Shown in pieces: positions 11,801 to 26,800 of a DNA stretch of 64,000 bases. Position 1 is the stretch's first letter. Every line of letters begins with the position of its first letter. Location: NCBI GenBank assembly GCA_030549495.1, contig JAUIRK010000917.1, positions 186,001-250,000 of the forward strand, in the 5' to 3' direction. Position numbers and translations under genes: made by a program. This DNA comes from Nectonema munidae. Its lineage: Eukaryota; Nematomorpha; Nectonematoida; Nectonematidae. Below the pieces are notes generated by a model. The model did no database searches and was not told the origin of the DNA. It was given only the letters and a program-made list of their open reading frames with translations.

Positions 11801-14800
11801 CTGCTTGCAATCAATTTGTCAATTTCGTTACAATTGGAACTGAAGTGTTGCCGATAGGTTTGAAAAGAGAACGTCTTTTTCTATTACTAATTTTGAATGA
11901 TTTAATGCCGGTAATCTACAATTTTGCAGGATAACTTAACTTATAATGTAAACTTGTGTAAAAGATGTGAAAAACATGCAATGATAAAAAAGTTTGGGAA
12001 TAAAATTCCATAACTTCTGCAGCGGGCATATCATATGTAACCGCGTTTGTCAACAAAAAAAATTTGTCTTTAAAAACTTCTTCATGTTTAACCTCAGTCA
12101 GGCAAACTTTACAGTAAAACTTTTTATTAAATGAAAAAAAGCCCAACTACTGTGGAAGTGTTGATATAAAAAAGAAATCTTGTATGTATCCCTTATAACA
12201 ATTTTAGGCACATTGAATCAAAAAGTGTTAAATATAAAAATTGACTTTATTGACCTAAACTCGAAAAATTGTCTTTAATTGACTTAAAAATTTGAAATTA
12301 GTTCAAAAATTTTTGAGACTAAACAAGTAAAGATCTTCAAAGAGTTTTTGCTAAACGGAAATAAAAGTTGACTTTATTGACTTTTACTCGCCCTGGTTAT
12401 CACTTATATGAAAGTAGCGTTTTATAGAACGAAAAAACTTGTTGACGTAATCGTCTTCTTTAGGCAAAATATTGTAACCACTCAATAAAATTATTCCAAT
12501 AAATTGCATGAGATCTTCAACTTGGTAGTTTACAATTTCATTTTTTTGGGAGGCATATGTGTTTGTCATATGTGCGAGTTGAGAAAATTATTCAAGTGGT
12601 AAAAATAAATAAAGAAAAGTTTTTGAGGAGTAGCTTCTTTCAAATCAGGAAAAAGTTAAAGTAAATTTGATGGAGTTTCATCTCTCAAACTTACATCGAA
12701 CTGTTTTGATTTTTTCCATTTTAATTTTTTTTTTATTTTCTCCATCTGAAAAATTATTTTCTCCACAAATGGTAACCTCAAGCTAGCCACAAACATCTTT
12801 AGGAATTTCAGAAGATAACAAATATTTTTCATCAAAAAACTCTTCGTCTGAAATCACGCTTTCATCTGGTGGAAGAATACATATATCAATTCTCTTGATT
12901 ACTTTCAAAATCATCAACAAAATCCAAAGCTTGAGAGAGAGTTTTCATTTTCATAAAAAGGCGTGACAAATACAGAAGGAACACAAATGAGATAGGATGT
13001 GTGCAAACAAAACTACATTACAAAAAACGGAAACTCACCAGGCGCATAAAAAGAATAAAGCTTTGACATGCAATGTTTGTTTGTAAGCTAAGCAGGTGCT
13101 TTTTATGCTTGTGTGACCTCATCATCCTATAAGCTTCCGGAGGTTTCGAGTTTTATGAACAAAAGAAACTTATGATTGACAACAAATTTTTGTGTTCAAA
13201 CAGCGGATGTTCCAAAATTGGAACATTTTTTCTGCTAATATTACAAATATCTACTAAACTTATGAAAAATATAAATAACACTGAGTATTTTCTTTCCAAT
13301 TTTTATGATGTTTTGAAATGACTAAAAACCTTACAAACAATTATGCTTATTTGGTTTGAATCTTAAAAATTGACAGCATTTAAACGGACTTTATCTTGAA
13401 TAAAAAAATTTTTACATGACATTATTTGAATGAATAAATTTTTTTTCAAATTTTCATTTCATAACTACTGACAAGTAGAAAAAATTCAATATTGATTATA
13501 TTTTCTTTCCATGTTTCAAAATTGGAACATCCGCTTAAAATGGGTGGGTAAACCTAATATTTTTTACCATTATCCACAATATCACAAGAGGTAGATTTAA
13601 ACCATTTATCTAAGTGAAAAATTTGAAGGAAAGTGATTGCCAACTATTCGATGCAATTGATAAAAAAAACCAATATACTTTAAATAAAATAAATACCTCT
13701 GAATAAAGGTGCTATTTACTAAATTTTTGTGCCCTACATATAAATAATAATTTATCGAAATAATTTAAATTTGTACGAGCTCCCTTTGAGGCATGGGTTT
13801 TTATCGTCTGCTTTCTTTCTCAATGAGTTTTTATATAAATTAAGCAGATGATTTTTGGACACTGGTGTCCCATTGTGCCTGAAAGGGTTAAATCTATTAA
13901 AAATTTGCTTTGTTCATTACTCTCTTACTTTCTCAAATACTAACATAAAAACGAATCTATAAAAATTAAGTGCCTTTAATAAACCAGGGTAATAAAGTAT
14001 TGCGAGTTGTATTTCATTAGATTTGCTTTATTTCATGCACTATTAATTTTTAACGCGTGCAATGCATGTACTTATGCTGGTGTTGATTACAATTCACAGC
14101 GAAATGCGATTTCTCTTTTTTCTTCCCTATTTTGCGATATCTCTCTCTTGCAAAATACATTTGTTTACTTTGCTGACACGCATACACACACACGCATACA
14201 CACGCATACACACACACACAGACACACGCATACACACACACGCATACACACATACACACACGCATACACACATACACACACGCATACACACACGCATACA
14301 CACATACACACACGCATACACACATACACACACGCATACACACATACAAACACGCATACACACATACACACACGCATACACACACATACACACACGCATA
14401 CACACGCATACACACACACACGCATATACACACGCATACACACACGCATACACACATACACACACGCATACACACATACACACACGCATACACACACATA
14501 CACACACGCATACACACACGCATACACACACACGCATATACACACGCATACACACACACACGCATACACACACACGCATATACACACGCATACACACACA
14601 CACACGCATTTACACACGCATACACACACATACACACGCATACACACACACACGCGCATACACACACACACGCGCATACACACACACATACACACACACA
14701 CACGCATACACACACAAACAATAATTATTTTGTTTTAACCAATCGAATTACCCTAGAATCGAACCAGTTATTTTGAATAAATTTAAACTGATCAAACAAG

Positions 14801-17800
14801 CAGCAGAAATTTTTTGGATCTAATTGGTTACCGGGTATAGTCCTTATTATAATATTTGGGAGTATCAAATTTTCTTTTTAATCCAAATTTTTCCCTGATA
14901 TGTACTTATTAAGGTTATCTTTCCCATTTAGAATGTTAATTTATTTAAATTTAGATGATCTTGATGTTGAAGAAACTTGCAGGATATCATTGCTTAGTGA
15001 TGTAGAATCTGTGATTACGTATTATTGTAAGAGCCGTAGCATAATCTATTCTCAGGAAAAAAGATGGCTGCTTCATCTGGTGAAGCCTCTAATGTTTCTA
15101 AATTTTAGCCTTGACACCATACACCGAACATTCTCTCACATCGTTACACGCTACATCATTCGCAGGTTTGAAAAATATACCTATTTTCTCATGCAACATT
15201 CCAAATTTCTAAACTCATTTCAAACGCTTTCTAGTTAATTTTACTTGATTTTTATAAAACGCTATTAAACATTTTTCCACATTTTCCTTTAGTTTTAATC
15301 TTAATATCAGATACGTCTTTTAAATTTAAACTAGGTGTTGTTTGCTATTTCAGTTCAAGTCATGCTACTTCAAGAATCATACCACCATGCGTTTAGACAC
15401 CTATTTATGATTGGTTTGAGTTAAATTTCATAAAAGTAAATATTATTGAAACATTATCTAAACATGTGAATCAATTACACTTTTTTTTAAATAAAAAATG
15501 CCTTTGGCTTTTGAACAATTCGGATTCGTACATTCTCTCAGAACAGATTGGGTTCTAGAACCAAGCCACTAGTTTATATTAAAATTCTTATAGAAAAATG
15601 GTTAGAATTTACTCTTGAATACTATCCATTATATTGAGGTAATCTATTCATGCGATTGATTTTAGATGTCTTATTATGATTTATTTATAAATGTAATATA
15701 TTCTTATATACAATATATAAAAATTTTAAATCAACCATTTACTGTAGGATGAGTTTATCAAGCGTAAAGGGGTAGGGCATTTTAGCCTTCCCCCCTCCCG
15801 CTATTTTATTTGTTTTTTAATCCATAGGTAGTTCGCGGTCATTCTAAATTTCGACCTTATTTCAAAGGTTATTGTGGCTATAAATTCGTCCAATTTGAAA
15901 TATTTTTTTCTACCACATATATATATAGTAGAACCTCTGTTATATCGGACAATCTGCATAGTCGGACACCCTTCTCCCCCATGTAGTCCGACTTAACGAG
16001 AGTCTACTGTACATACATATTTTTCCAATAAGAATGACAACTTTGTAGCAAATCTCAATCAAAATTGCTTACGAAAACATTAATTCAAATTAAATTTATT
16101 TTTATACCAAATCGGCCATCCTGATTTCATTTCTCGACTATGTTTTCACTATTAGGATGGGAAAATTTCCGAAAGTTTGGATCAAATTTCCGGTTTACGC
16201 CTGAAAATTATTTTTAAACATGTATCTTATTTGTTAATATTTCAATCAAAGAAAAATATGAATTTTACTTGCCATTATAATGAAGTCTACTAACACCATA
16301 AAATTAATTATATAAAAGTTCACTTCTCTATAGTTCAACAAAATCTTCAATAGATTATAAAGAAACTCCCTTGTTTGATTTCGTTCAGAAAAAGGTATTC
16401 TATAAGAAGCTCTTTCACACCCTTTTTGTCAGAAATTGCAAAATATAGGTAATAACTATTGTAACATCGTCTCTCCGAATGGGGTATATCAAATCTTACA
16501 TCTAGCAAAATTTAATCATAACGTTGACCCTATTTTTCTAATGATTTGTATCAAAACATGCACATAGTAAATCACGGAATAGAAACCACCGTAGTATACA
16601 GGTTGGAAATTATATTATATATTAATATAATATTATAAAGTTTAGTTGATTTTTCTCTAGAATTTCCAATATACTTTTCAAATATTTTTCCTAATATACG
16701 AGAGCTGATGTGTTTTTAGAAATTTAATCTCTCGAGGTAAATCAACCGAATTTGCTTTTATAAATTTTGTTCACCATAAAAAATACAAATATAATCTCCA
16801 CTTTCCTTGATATATCAAATTGAAGCAAAATTCTTCTTTCAATTAATCAAACAAAATATTCGCAAAAATTGGAAGTTGTAGAGGGGTGAGGGTAATTAGT
16901 TAGTTGTACTTCTACATTTTAATATGGATTTAAATACTTTTAAATAAAAGTACGGATGAAAAGTTTTCTAAAACTTTTAAAGTGATTTAATTTTACAAAA
17001 AATTAGATTGTAAATTTCACAGTTGATAAAACTATTAAAGCTTATATTAAAATATAAAAATGAACAAGGATTAGATAATTATTGATTCGCTATTTCTTTA
17101 TTTCTAATTGTATCCTTTTGCTTCTTTTATTGAGATTTTTCTATTTTACCCATATTAACTCAAATAAAAAATACCATAAATTATTATTTATTTTTTGTAA
17201 AGATTAGGCATTAAATTGCATAAAATTGAATTTTTTTTTTATATTATAGAAAGAAAGAAAGAAATTTATTCGTTTAGTGAAAATAGTTCTAACACCTTTT
17301 TTTTGCAAAACTAAAAGTTTATTTAACCCATCGTGTCCCCAATTAATTATTGAAAATGATATAACTGATTCAATTAAAGATTTATATATCAGAATTTTCA
17401 CATCTACAGGCAAAAAATTAATCCTGCGAAAAAGAAAAAGCGTAAGATTCATTTTTTAGCCAATGATTCAATTTATAGTTTCCAGGGCAGCTTCTCGTCT
17501 AAAATTACTCCAAAAAAATTCACCCAGGTTGAAAAGTTTGATATGTTTTCACCGATATTGATTGAAATAGTATCATTGCTATGCAGAGTTGAAGAAAAAT
17601 AAAGCAACTTTGTCTTATCGAAATTAACGAAAAGATTATTTATATTCAATATGTTTACAACATCATGCAAACTTTCTTCTACCTTTTCAATATTCAATTT
17701 GGACATTCGAAATAGAAGAGAAATGTCACCAGCATATGAACAACATCCCGAGCATTTACTTTCAATATTTGTTAAGACATCATTCAAGTATATAATAAAC

Positions 17801-20800
17801 AGAAGTGGTCCTAGTACTGAACCTTGTGGCACACCCATATTCAGGTTTTTACTTATATTTGATTTAATGTTATTCACTTGAACAAATGATTTTCTATTAT
17901 TCAAAAATTAACGAATCAAACTAACAGGTATATCACTTAATTTGTATGGAATTAGTTTATTTATTAATAATTCAATCGATATACTATCAAAAGCACTTTT
18001 AAGATATAAGAATACTCCAATATAATCTTCGTTAATGTTCCAAGAACTAACTATTCCATTTACGAAAAATGCATGGAGGTTTTCTAATGAATTGTGCTTT
18101 CTAAAGCGATATTGTGAATCCGAAAAAAGCTTATTTTGTTTAAAATAGTTATATAGATCTATATATAAAATTTTCTCAAAATTTTTTGAAATCACTGGTA
18201 CGACTGAAACAGGTCTGTAATTCTGCAACTTTTGTTTACATCCTTTTTTAAATATGGGTAAGATTTTCGATGTTTTCAAAATTGCAGGGAAAACACCATC
18301 TACTAAACATTTATTGAAAATATGCACAATAGGAACACATATTATAACAGGGCCTAAATACTTAAATAACTTAGATTAACTTAGCAATGGCTGTTTCTAA
18401 GTGAATTAATACTTATCAAAACATCATTCAATTAGATTTCTCTAAAAAGAAAGAAAGGGGCCGTACATGGATTTATTATATTTTTTTGAATCAACAAAAT
18501 TTTTAAGTTTTTCCTTGAAAAAAGAGTCAAACATAAACGGTAGTGATTTTTCTTCAATGTATTCATTGTCTTTTTTGATTTGAATTTTTCTTTCATTATT
18601 TTGAAATGAGGAGATCGTCAGTCATTAATTTATTTATCTTGTGTTTATATTTATTTGTTTTATAAATAATTAATGTACATTTGCTTTTCGCATCATTCAA
18701 AATAGATAGAAAGTTTTCACAAGATTCAGTGACAGAAAGAGAAGGGCTAAAACATTCTTCCAAGTTTCATGTTTTAGAATTGAATATAGATGGCAAAAAG
18801 CAATAGTTTTGATGAAATTAGTATTGAAGAAACCTTTGTATTCTAATGAAATGAAAATTGGTAAATTATCAGATAACGAAGAGAAAATAGTACCAGAATG
18901 ATGGTATTTTAAACATGTAGAAATAAAAATATTATCAAGCTGAGTCTTAGATGTAGGTCGTGTAATACAGTTTATCATTGGGAAATAACAGTACGAAGTC
19001 AAGAGATTTTTTAATGAAATGAGATGTTGAGATTTGTGGTGATTTAAGAAATTCATGTTAACCCAAATAATATTAGTTTTATTTTTTTTAACTAAATCCA
19101 AAAATTTATTAAAGTCTTCGATGAAAATCAAATAATCCTTAGTCGTATGAAGTGCATATCTGTACATATTATGTATGTTTATGCTTACATTTTTTTGATA
19201 ATAATCAAAGATTTTGATTGTGATAAAATCAAAATTTCTTCTAGTTGTATTTAAATACTGAATTTCATAGCTTACACTTTTACGTACAATAAAACCTACG
19301 CCTCTGTGTCTTGAGGTTTGGGATGGCAACGAAATAAATGAATAATCTTGAAAAATGAAACTATTTTTTTTCTGAATCAGCTGGAAGCCATGTCTCTTGC
19401 AAAGCAATAACTTGAAAAAATTTATCCTTATTAGAATTTAAGAAATTCAGCAAGCAACAAAACATGTCATATTTTGCCTTAAGAGATTGTATGTTAATAG
19501 AAAGAATGTTAACATCTGATAAGTCTTCGCCAAAATTTTCAGAGTTATAGCTTCTACTTTCTATTTCATGAAAAGAATCTAGGTATTTATTTAATTGATC
19601 TCTATGGGATGAATTAACTTCAAGGGTATCCTTCATGTTACTGTCCATTAACTGTCTGATGATAATTTTCATATTCCCGAGTCTTGATTTTTTCACAAAT
19701 CCTAATGAATGAAGAACAATCTTTATTATAAAACTGTGTGTTGTCACTTTTACATTTCAAGCATTTAAGTTTATTTATAGTTGTACACTTATCAAATGTA
19801 TGTTCATGTGATGAGCACATCCGATATTTAATCTGTTTATTACAATCCAAGGTTGAATTACTATAATCTATACAGTTTAGGCAGTATTTCACTTTGGGAA
19901 GGAATATCGTAATATTGAAAGAGAGGAAGAATATCCTATTTTTTATTATTCACTTCTTTGAAATATTTTTCTTTTAACGAAATTATTAAATTAAAACAAT
20001 TAATTTTGGATTTCGAATCAAACTTGTCAACCTTTCCAATTGCGTCTAACGGAAGATGATTTTTGAGACATATATGTTTTCCAAAATTATCTGAATTGAG
20101 AAAACTAGGTATATTTCTTAATATTAACCTGGGAATTTTATTTTCTTTGAAAAAAACTTTATTTTCAATTTTTTAGAGTTCAGATCATTCAAGGCTTTAT
20201 TTAACTCAATCTCATTCTCAAAATGGTATCCGGTAATTTCATCGCGGTAATTTCATCGCATAGTAAATTCATCGTGATGCAATACATCGTTGGTATTTTC
20301 ATCGTTAAGTATTTTCATCGTATAGTGATTACATCGCGAGATTTATGGATTAACCATTACTTCCTTGCGGTGTCACAAGATAATCGAAGGTTAAAATAGG
20401 TTAGGGGGATTTTTATGAAACTAAAAAAACACAAAGATTAATATATATATTATTTTTTTTAATTAAATTAGATACTTTTTTTAACTTTCCTTAAATATTA
20501 AGAAATTTATACATATTTCAAGGCTATTTAAGTCAGAAAGAGATATTGTTTTATTTTGTCATTATAGCCTGATAATATGAAAACCTTATATTTAAGAATT
20601 AGTTTTTTATGATATTATAATTTTTACAAAAGTTCGTAATAAACTTAAAAAAAATATAAAGGGATATTTACAAAAAAACATTGAGCGTCAAGCATAAAAT
20701 TAATATGACGATGTTATTACTGTACGATGAAAATAAAAACGATGAAAATACCAACGATGTATTGCATCACGATGAATTTACTATGCGATGAAATTACCAC

Positions 20801-23800
20801 GATGAAATTACAGTGAATCTCTCAAAATTAACATAAATGTTATCTTTATGAAGTTTACTACTTATAATATTTGAATCTTGAAGATTTTTATGTAAATATG
20901 TAAATCTATCAAAGGTTTTATTTGAAATTTTTTCTGTTTGCTCTTCATCTAATTTGAGAATTAATGTATTACGTTTTTCTTGGGTATTATTAACAGAATC
21001 TTTTTTATACATAGAACTACTAGGAAAATTTTTAATATTTATATTTCTTTCAACGGCTTGAGAATAACTTTTCTTCTTCGTTTCAATTTTCAATTATTAA
21101 TTTTTCATTCAATTTTACATTAAAGTCAGAGAAATTTTTACACCTATCAATAATCTCATCAAGTTTAACCTTTATATCTTTTTTAGTCATGGTATCTACT
21201 GAATCTTTCAATTTATTTAAGACGTGTGTGAGTTGAGATGATTCCATGAATAAGAGTTATAATTCACAATAAAATAATTAAATGTTACAATATATTGATC
21301 ATGTTTAATTATGAAAATATAAATATTAGGGAAAAAATTAATAGAAAGTTTGATAATACAAGATGTACTTTTGCAAGATTTTTTTTATAATAGAGTATCA
21401 AAATCTGGGCAATTTTTTCGGTGGAAAATACTACATCAATTTACTGATGATTTCTTATTTCTGACTTTAGTTATGTTGCAGGCATATACCTTTCCTCAAT
21501 AAGGGCTATTCTGTTAGATTAGTAATCATAGCCGCGTCCATATTAGTTAGATTAGTAATGCATGCTCATTTCTATATAGCTCGTGAAAGGGTTGTCTAGA
21601 ATCTGGCTTTGGTTCTCGATGATCTCGGATTAGTCATTTATCATAGCTCGATACAAACAGGGTAAATATTTGCCTTCTCGATCAAACATGTGATAGTTAG
21701 TACCTTTACCATTATATCGTTTCTCAAAGAAAACGAGCTATAGAATGGAAAGGTTTGTGTCAATGTAAAAAGTCATTAATTTGGATACTATTTTTTTATA
21801 AGAAATATCCAATTTTACAAAGGTATTAAAAATACTCTATTGAAACAATCTTCTTCCATCCCACCTTTTTTGCATATGAGAAAATCTAGCATAAACCTGA
21901 AATTTTTAGTAGCGTATTATTATTTTTAGATTCGATGACTCAGATTTGCTTGCTTTCCATATCTTTCGCTTAATTCTTTTATATCACGATCCCAAGTTGT
22001 GTTCTTTTTTAGAAAGCAAGAAAATATATCCAGAATTGTATTCTTCTCAATGGGTAACTTTGTTATTCAATAAAACATACATAATTTCCTTCAAACGCAA
22101 CTCAACAATAGTAGAGAATGGGTTATTTAGAATACTTTTAAACTTGTACATCGGAATAAAATTCATATCTCTTTATATCAGATTGTAGGAGGCAACAAAA
22201 TAAAAAAAATGTCTAAAATAATCTAGTCTTTTAAAACAAAATGTTTAATAAAACTTTTAAAATGTTCTAATGTCTTCAATCAAAAATATTAAAAGGTAGT
22301 TGTAATAACTAAAAATTTATGATATCTTCCAAGGATAATTATCAAATTACCCAGAGAACTAAATGTAAATGCAAGTGGCGGCGTGCATTTGAAGGATGGG
22401 GAGGGCCAATAATTTTTGCTTGGTACAGATATTATAGCTTTTTATATGTTCGTTTCATTTCGTTTTTGTGAATACAAATAATAATTCTTTTTTTTATAAA
22501 ATATAAAGAATGAATGTATTTAAATGAAATCAATCCCGACTCCTTAATTCCAACAATGTAGGCCGTTTGTTTTAGGTGGTAATATTTATTGGTTATAGTA
22601 TCTAAATATTTAGAGGTAGTGTTGAAACTAGTACCGTTTTTTCAGATCAGGTTCTGCTTCTCTGTTTGCTCAATAGGAACTGGGAAAACCGGGAATTGCA
22701 GCCTCTTATATAAAAAAAGTTATTCAATTTTGAAAAACATCTAAAAAATTACAAAACGAATACAATTATACATCTCTATTCATGAAGTAACTTTTAAAAA
22801 AAACTAAAGCATTTTAGGTTTTATGAGAGTCTTGTTTTTTTAAGAGAGCTTATGGCTTTATTGTTAATAATTGTTCATTGCTTCAGTTTTTATGTATGCC
22901 TTCTTTTTGCTTCATAGATCTTAAAGTCACTTTGAATATTGTTTGAAACTTTTTTGTTGTGCTGGAACATCTTTAGTTTTTCAACTTCCAAGTGAAACTG
23001 GTTCAAAATTCGCTATAGAAATTAGTAATGGTTCCTCTCCAATAATTGGCTGGTTAACATTGTCATTGCCAACAAAAGCAGCAAAGTTTAAAAAAGAACG
23101 CCACTTGACTAAAGCAAGTTTTTGATTGCATGTTAGATTGAACGTACCTAAGTGAATAATCAAAATGCAATCTTAGTTTTTTCACGTGCATCTTATCATA
23201 AAACAATGTTAACTTCTATTTCAGTGTATACCTAAGAATAAAAATTTACAAATTTTACTTTTTTTTACTGAAAAAATCAAAGCTAATGATTAATTCAAAT
23301 AATTTTACCTAAGAAATTCTTAGCCTTGCTCATTTAAATCTTTGAAAATAAAAAAATTTGCAGCAAGATGAAATATAATTTTTTTAACCCAAAATAAGTT
23401 AAAAAGAAAAAATGTATGCTGTTAATTCAAGCGCATTATTCATCTAAGCGACAAAATCGTCGAAATTATAGTCTTTTTCGTTTTACAAAGAAAATTTGAA
23501 GTTATATAAAATTTATTATGTATCAGAAAGGTCATATGTTGGGTTAGAGAAGAACTTAATTTAGAAGTTTAGAGCATAAAAATTCATTAATTTTGATTTT
23601 CAGATCGTTTATAGGAGGAATAGATAGGTTTTACTGTATTTTTTCGGAAGAAAGCAAATGTTTCTACATCTTTCAAAGTTTGAGGAAAGTGGAAATATTG
23701 AACAATAAGCAATTTATTCATAATTAACTTTTTACATTTTGAAAAATAGTTTCAGACACTTTTTGCCGATTCCTGTTCTTTGGAAGCGCTTTATTCACTA

Positions 23801-26800
23801 TGGGACGTTTATTTTCAAATTGCAAATCCTTTCTTGATTTTTTTCATCTCGCTTGTGTTCTTGGAAAATTTAAGGTTTTTCTATTTTCTTGTTGTTGGTG
23901 ATGTTGTTGCCATTTAATTTTTTTTATTATTCCCTTTATTTCCTTTCCTTTTTTAGCGAACACATTCAATCAATGAAGAGTCAATCTAAAGAATCTATTA
24001 TTGGTAAACGTATTTTTTCGATCTTGTGTAGAAATGTTCGAAAGTTAGAGGTCTTTTATTTGATAGAAACTTGGCTTTTTAACAGATGAAATATGTATAT
24101 ATAATATATAATTTTTCTATATTAATTAGTGATGATAACTGCTGACAGTTTTTCAGACATTAGTTTTATTTCTAAAATTGCCAATATTTCTAATATTTGG
24201 AAACAGCACTATTTATATTGATTTATATCATTAGCACTATGATTCATATTTGATTTTGTTAAAAATTAAGCGACAAACTACTTTTAAAATATAGAATTTT
24301 CCCCATTTTTTTAATCCCAACTTTGTGTAATTGATTATTTTTATCATTGTATTATGTATTGATTAATTAATTAGAATTTTTTTTGAAAATGTAAGACGAA
24401 AATTAAAGCTAATTTTTCTGTATTTTTTTAAAAATATTAATTTGTTTGGTACTCAGCTTATTCCTATTTTTAAATAATATTAATAAGTTTAGTTTTGTTG
24501 ATTTGTAATGTATTTTGAATGGTAGAATATCTCCATTAAACACTATTTTTTTTTTAAAATAAATTTACATTTTGCCTTATTTTTTAGGATAACCATTCCA
24601 TTTAAAATTATTAGTTCTAAAGATAAATAAAGTAGTATATATTTTCACTGAAAATTATATGAAATAATACAATGGAACTCGTGTTTTGACGTCACCCTGA
24701 TGACCTAACTGTTTTGGCCTTGTTAGAGTCCTGTAAACTCAAGCTTTTCTCATATTTTTACATATTTGAAATTTGACTTGATATCAAATTATTTGAATTT
24801 TAAGTCAGCTTTTATATGATTCCTCTAAATATTATGTAAAAAATTAAAGATAAATACTTTGCTTAGACATTCGGGTCAACATAATATAAAATAATTTTTG
24901 TAGGTTACTATCTACAAAACTAATAACTATCTAAAAGATAAGTTAAAAGAATGTTTAATTTTTTAATTTGGTCTCTTGAAATGATCACAAAGATAAGTAT
25001 TTGCATGTAATGCTTCAGGAGCAAGCGAACACCTAACATTAGTTAGAAACAAACAAGCATTTGAAAATGCTCCTTCTGCTTCAATCGAAGTAGGTTTTAT
25101 TAAAAGAAGTGCTTGATTCTTTTTGGATTATTTATTTCGAAATTAGAAAAATTATTCATGATAATTGCAATGAAGTGCAATGTTGAAAGTACAGCCAAAA
25201 GTTACCCAAAAAACTTATCGTAATCTCGTTCTGGTCGCTATTTAAGAGTGTCGAGAGCTAGGAATTCGATATATTGTTTAATTTTTCTTAATTTATAAAA
25301 AAAATATTCTATGATTATATTATATTGGACCATTCCTATTTTAAACGACAAATTAACTTTAACAACATAGCCAAATTTTTTTAAAATCAGTAACTTTTTT
25401 TTATGCATATAATGCATTGAGTAAAAAAAACTTTATTAAACTTTTTATTTTATTCTTTTTTTTTTGAAAATTTAACTAAAACGCAATTGGGGTCACAATC
25501 GACCCCAATAAAAACTTAAAATCTTGAGCTTAACAAAATCAAAGAGTTTTTATGATTCATCTTTGAGTCTGTGTAAACAGCAAATACTAGCCTCCAGTTG
25601 TTTATTTTAAAAAGAAAGCAAAAGAAAGAGAGTATTACATGCAGTGATGGTGACTAATTATTATTATTCATCAAATCAGACAAGTGATGTTTGTATGTTT
25701 CAATATATCAAACAAAAAGGATAAATCCGCATTTGTTTTTTATAACTATTATCTCATTTCATTCAATTTCTAGTATACTTGTTTCATTTTTGTTGCTCTA
25801 CTTTTCTAAGTTCAATGAATATTTTCAGTTCTTCAGATGAGGTTAATAAATTCAGCGATGAAGAAGTAGACTCTATACTTTGTTCTGATGATCATGATAT
25901 TTCTGACTATGCTCCCTCCTGGGATTTAGATACTTCAAGTTTTTTATCTTCAAATTGTGAGATAGAAGGATTTGAAGAAAACTTATTTTATCTTTTTAAA
26001 GACAAAGAAGTAAAATGGTACACTCACCCATTCAAAAATTCAAAAGGTCGCAAAAAAGTCCAAAATCATTAGAATCAAGCCCGGAGTAACTTCTTTTCTA
26101 AAAAGAAATGTGGACAGAATAAAATCATGTTTTCTTTTATTTGCAAAAAAATTGAAAGATGAAATTTCGAAATATAGTAATAAAGAAGGCACGCATGTGT
26201 TTCAAAAAACTGGAAAAATATAACGGCAAAAGAATTTTATTGCTTTTATATGGAATTTATAATTCAAATCTTGAAGCATTAGAACCACTTTGGAGTAAAA
26301 GAAATGGAAGACCAATTTTCGGAAAAACTATGCCTCGTAATAGGTTCAGAGAAATAAATATAGTTTTATATTTCGATGATGCTGAGAACCTCAAAGGAAA
26401 TTGAACGAAAAATCTGAACCAATCAAAGACTTGCTTGAAATATGGGCAAGTAATTTGAAAACCTGTTCTATCCCAAATGAAAACGTAACTATTGACGAAC
26501 AGCTTTTTACTTTCTAAGGAAGATGTCCTTTCAAGGAGTATCTTCCCAGGAAGCCTGGAAAATATGGCATAAAATTTTGGCTTTCTTGTGATTCTTCTAC
26601 GTTTGATGTTTATGATATTTTATTATACTCCGGTAAAAATAATGGAGAAAGAGAAAAAGATCAAGGTGAAAGAGTAGAGCAAAACTTGTGAAAGATTTTG
26701 AAAATAGTTGAATGAATATAACATGTGATAATTTTTTTACTAGTTATAATTTAGGAGAATATTCGTTTAGCAAAAAGTTCACTCTTCTTGGTACACTAAG

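Larger units (their letters stand above)
9978..13552 (-). mobile_element. piggyBac element, minus strand, interrupted by a hAT insertion
   Basis: The left end is TTAACCCATTTTA; the right end, AAAATGGGTGGGTAAA, is its inverted copy with a decayed TTAA. Near-palindromes of the type GTTCCA...TGGAAC sit near both ends (about 10110 and 13210). Transposase pieces lie between on the minus strand. Without the nested 1212-bp hAT and one copy of its target repeat, the element is about 2.35 kb, normal for piggyBac. It lies in the TBC1D23 intron between exons b and c. Confidence 0.8.
17204..21247 (-). mobile_element. LINE (EN/RT type), nearly full length, minus strand
   Basis: Reading the minus strand from 21247 down, the order is ORF1, then apurinic-type endonuclease, then reverse transcriptase, about 4.0 kb including a later 595-bp MITE plus its 9-bp target duplication. 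A GAAA-type simple repeat near 17247-17265 could mark the 3' tail. The gene order and RT blocks suggest a Jockey/CR1-like clade, not verified. It lies inside the intron between TBC1D23 exons c and d, opposite to that gene. Confidence 0.85.

Noticed and set aside
14007-14738. Open frames of 160-243 codons on both strands
   Set aside because: They are His/Thr and Cys/Val translations of a CA dinucleotide repeat, open in nearly every frame; not genes.
22371-22412. hAT-like G-rich end GTGGCGGCGTGC
   Set aside because: No inverted partner or target repeat was found; too weak to list as an element.
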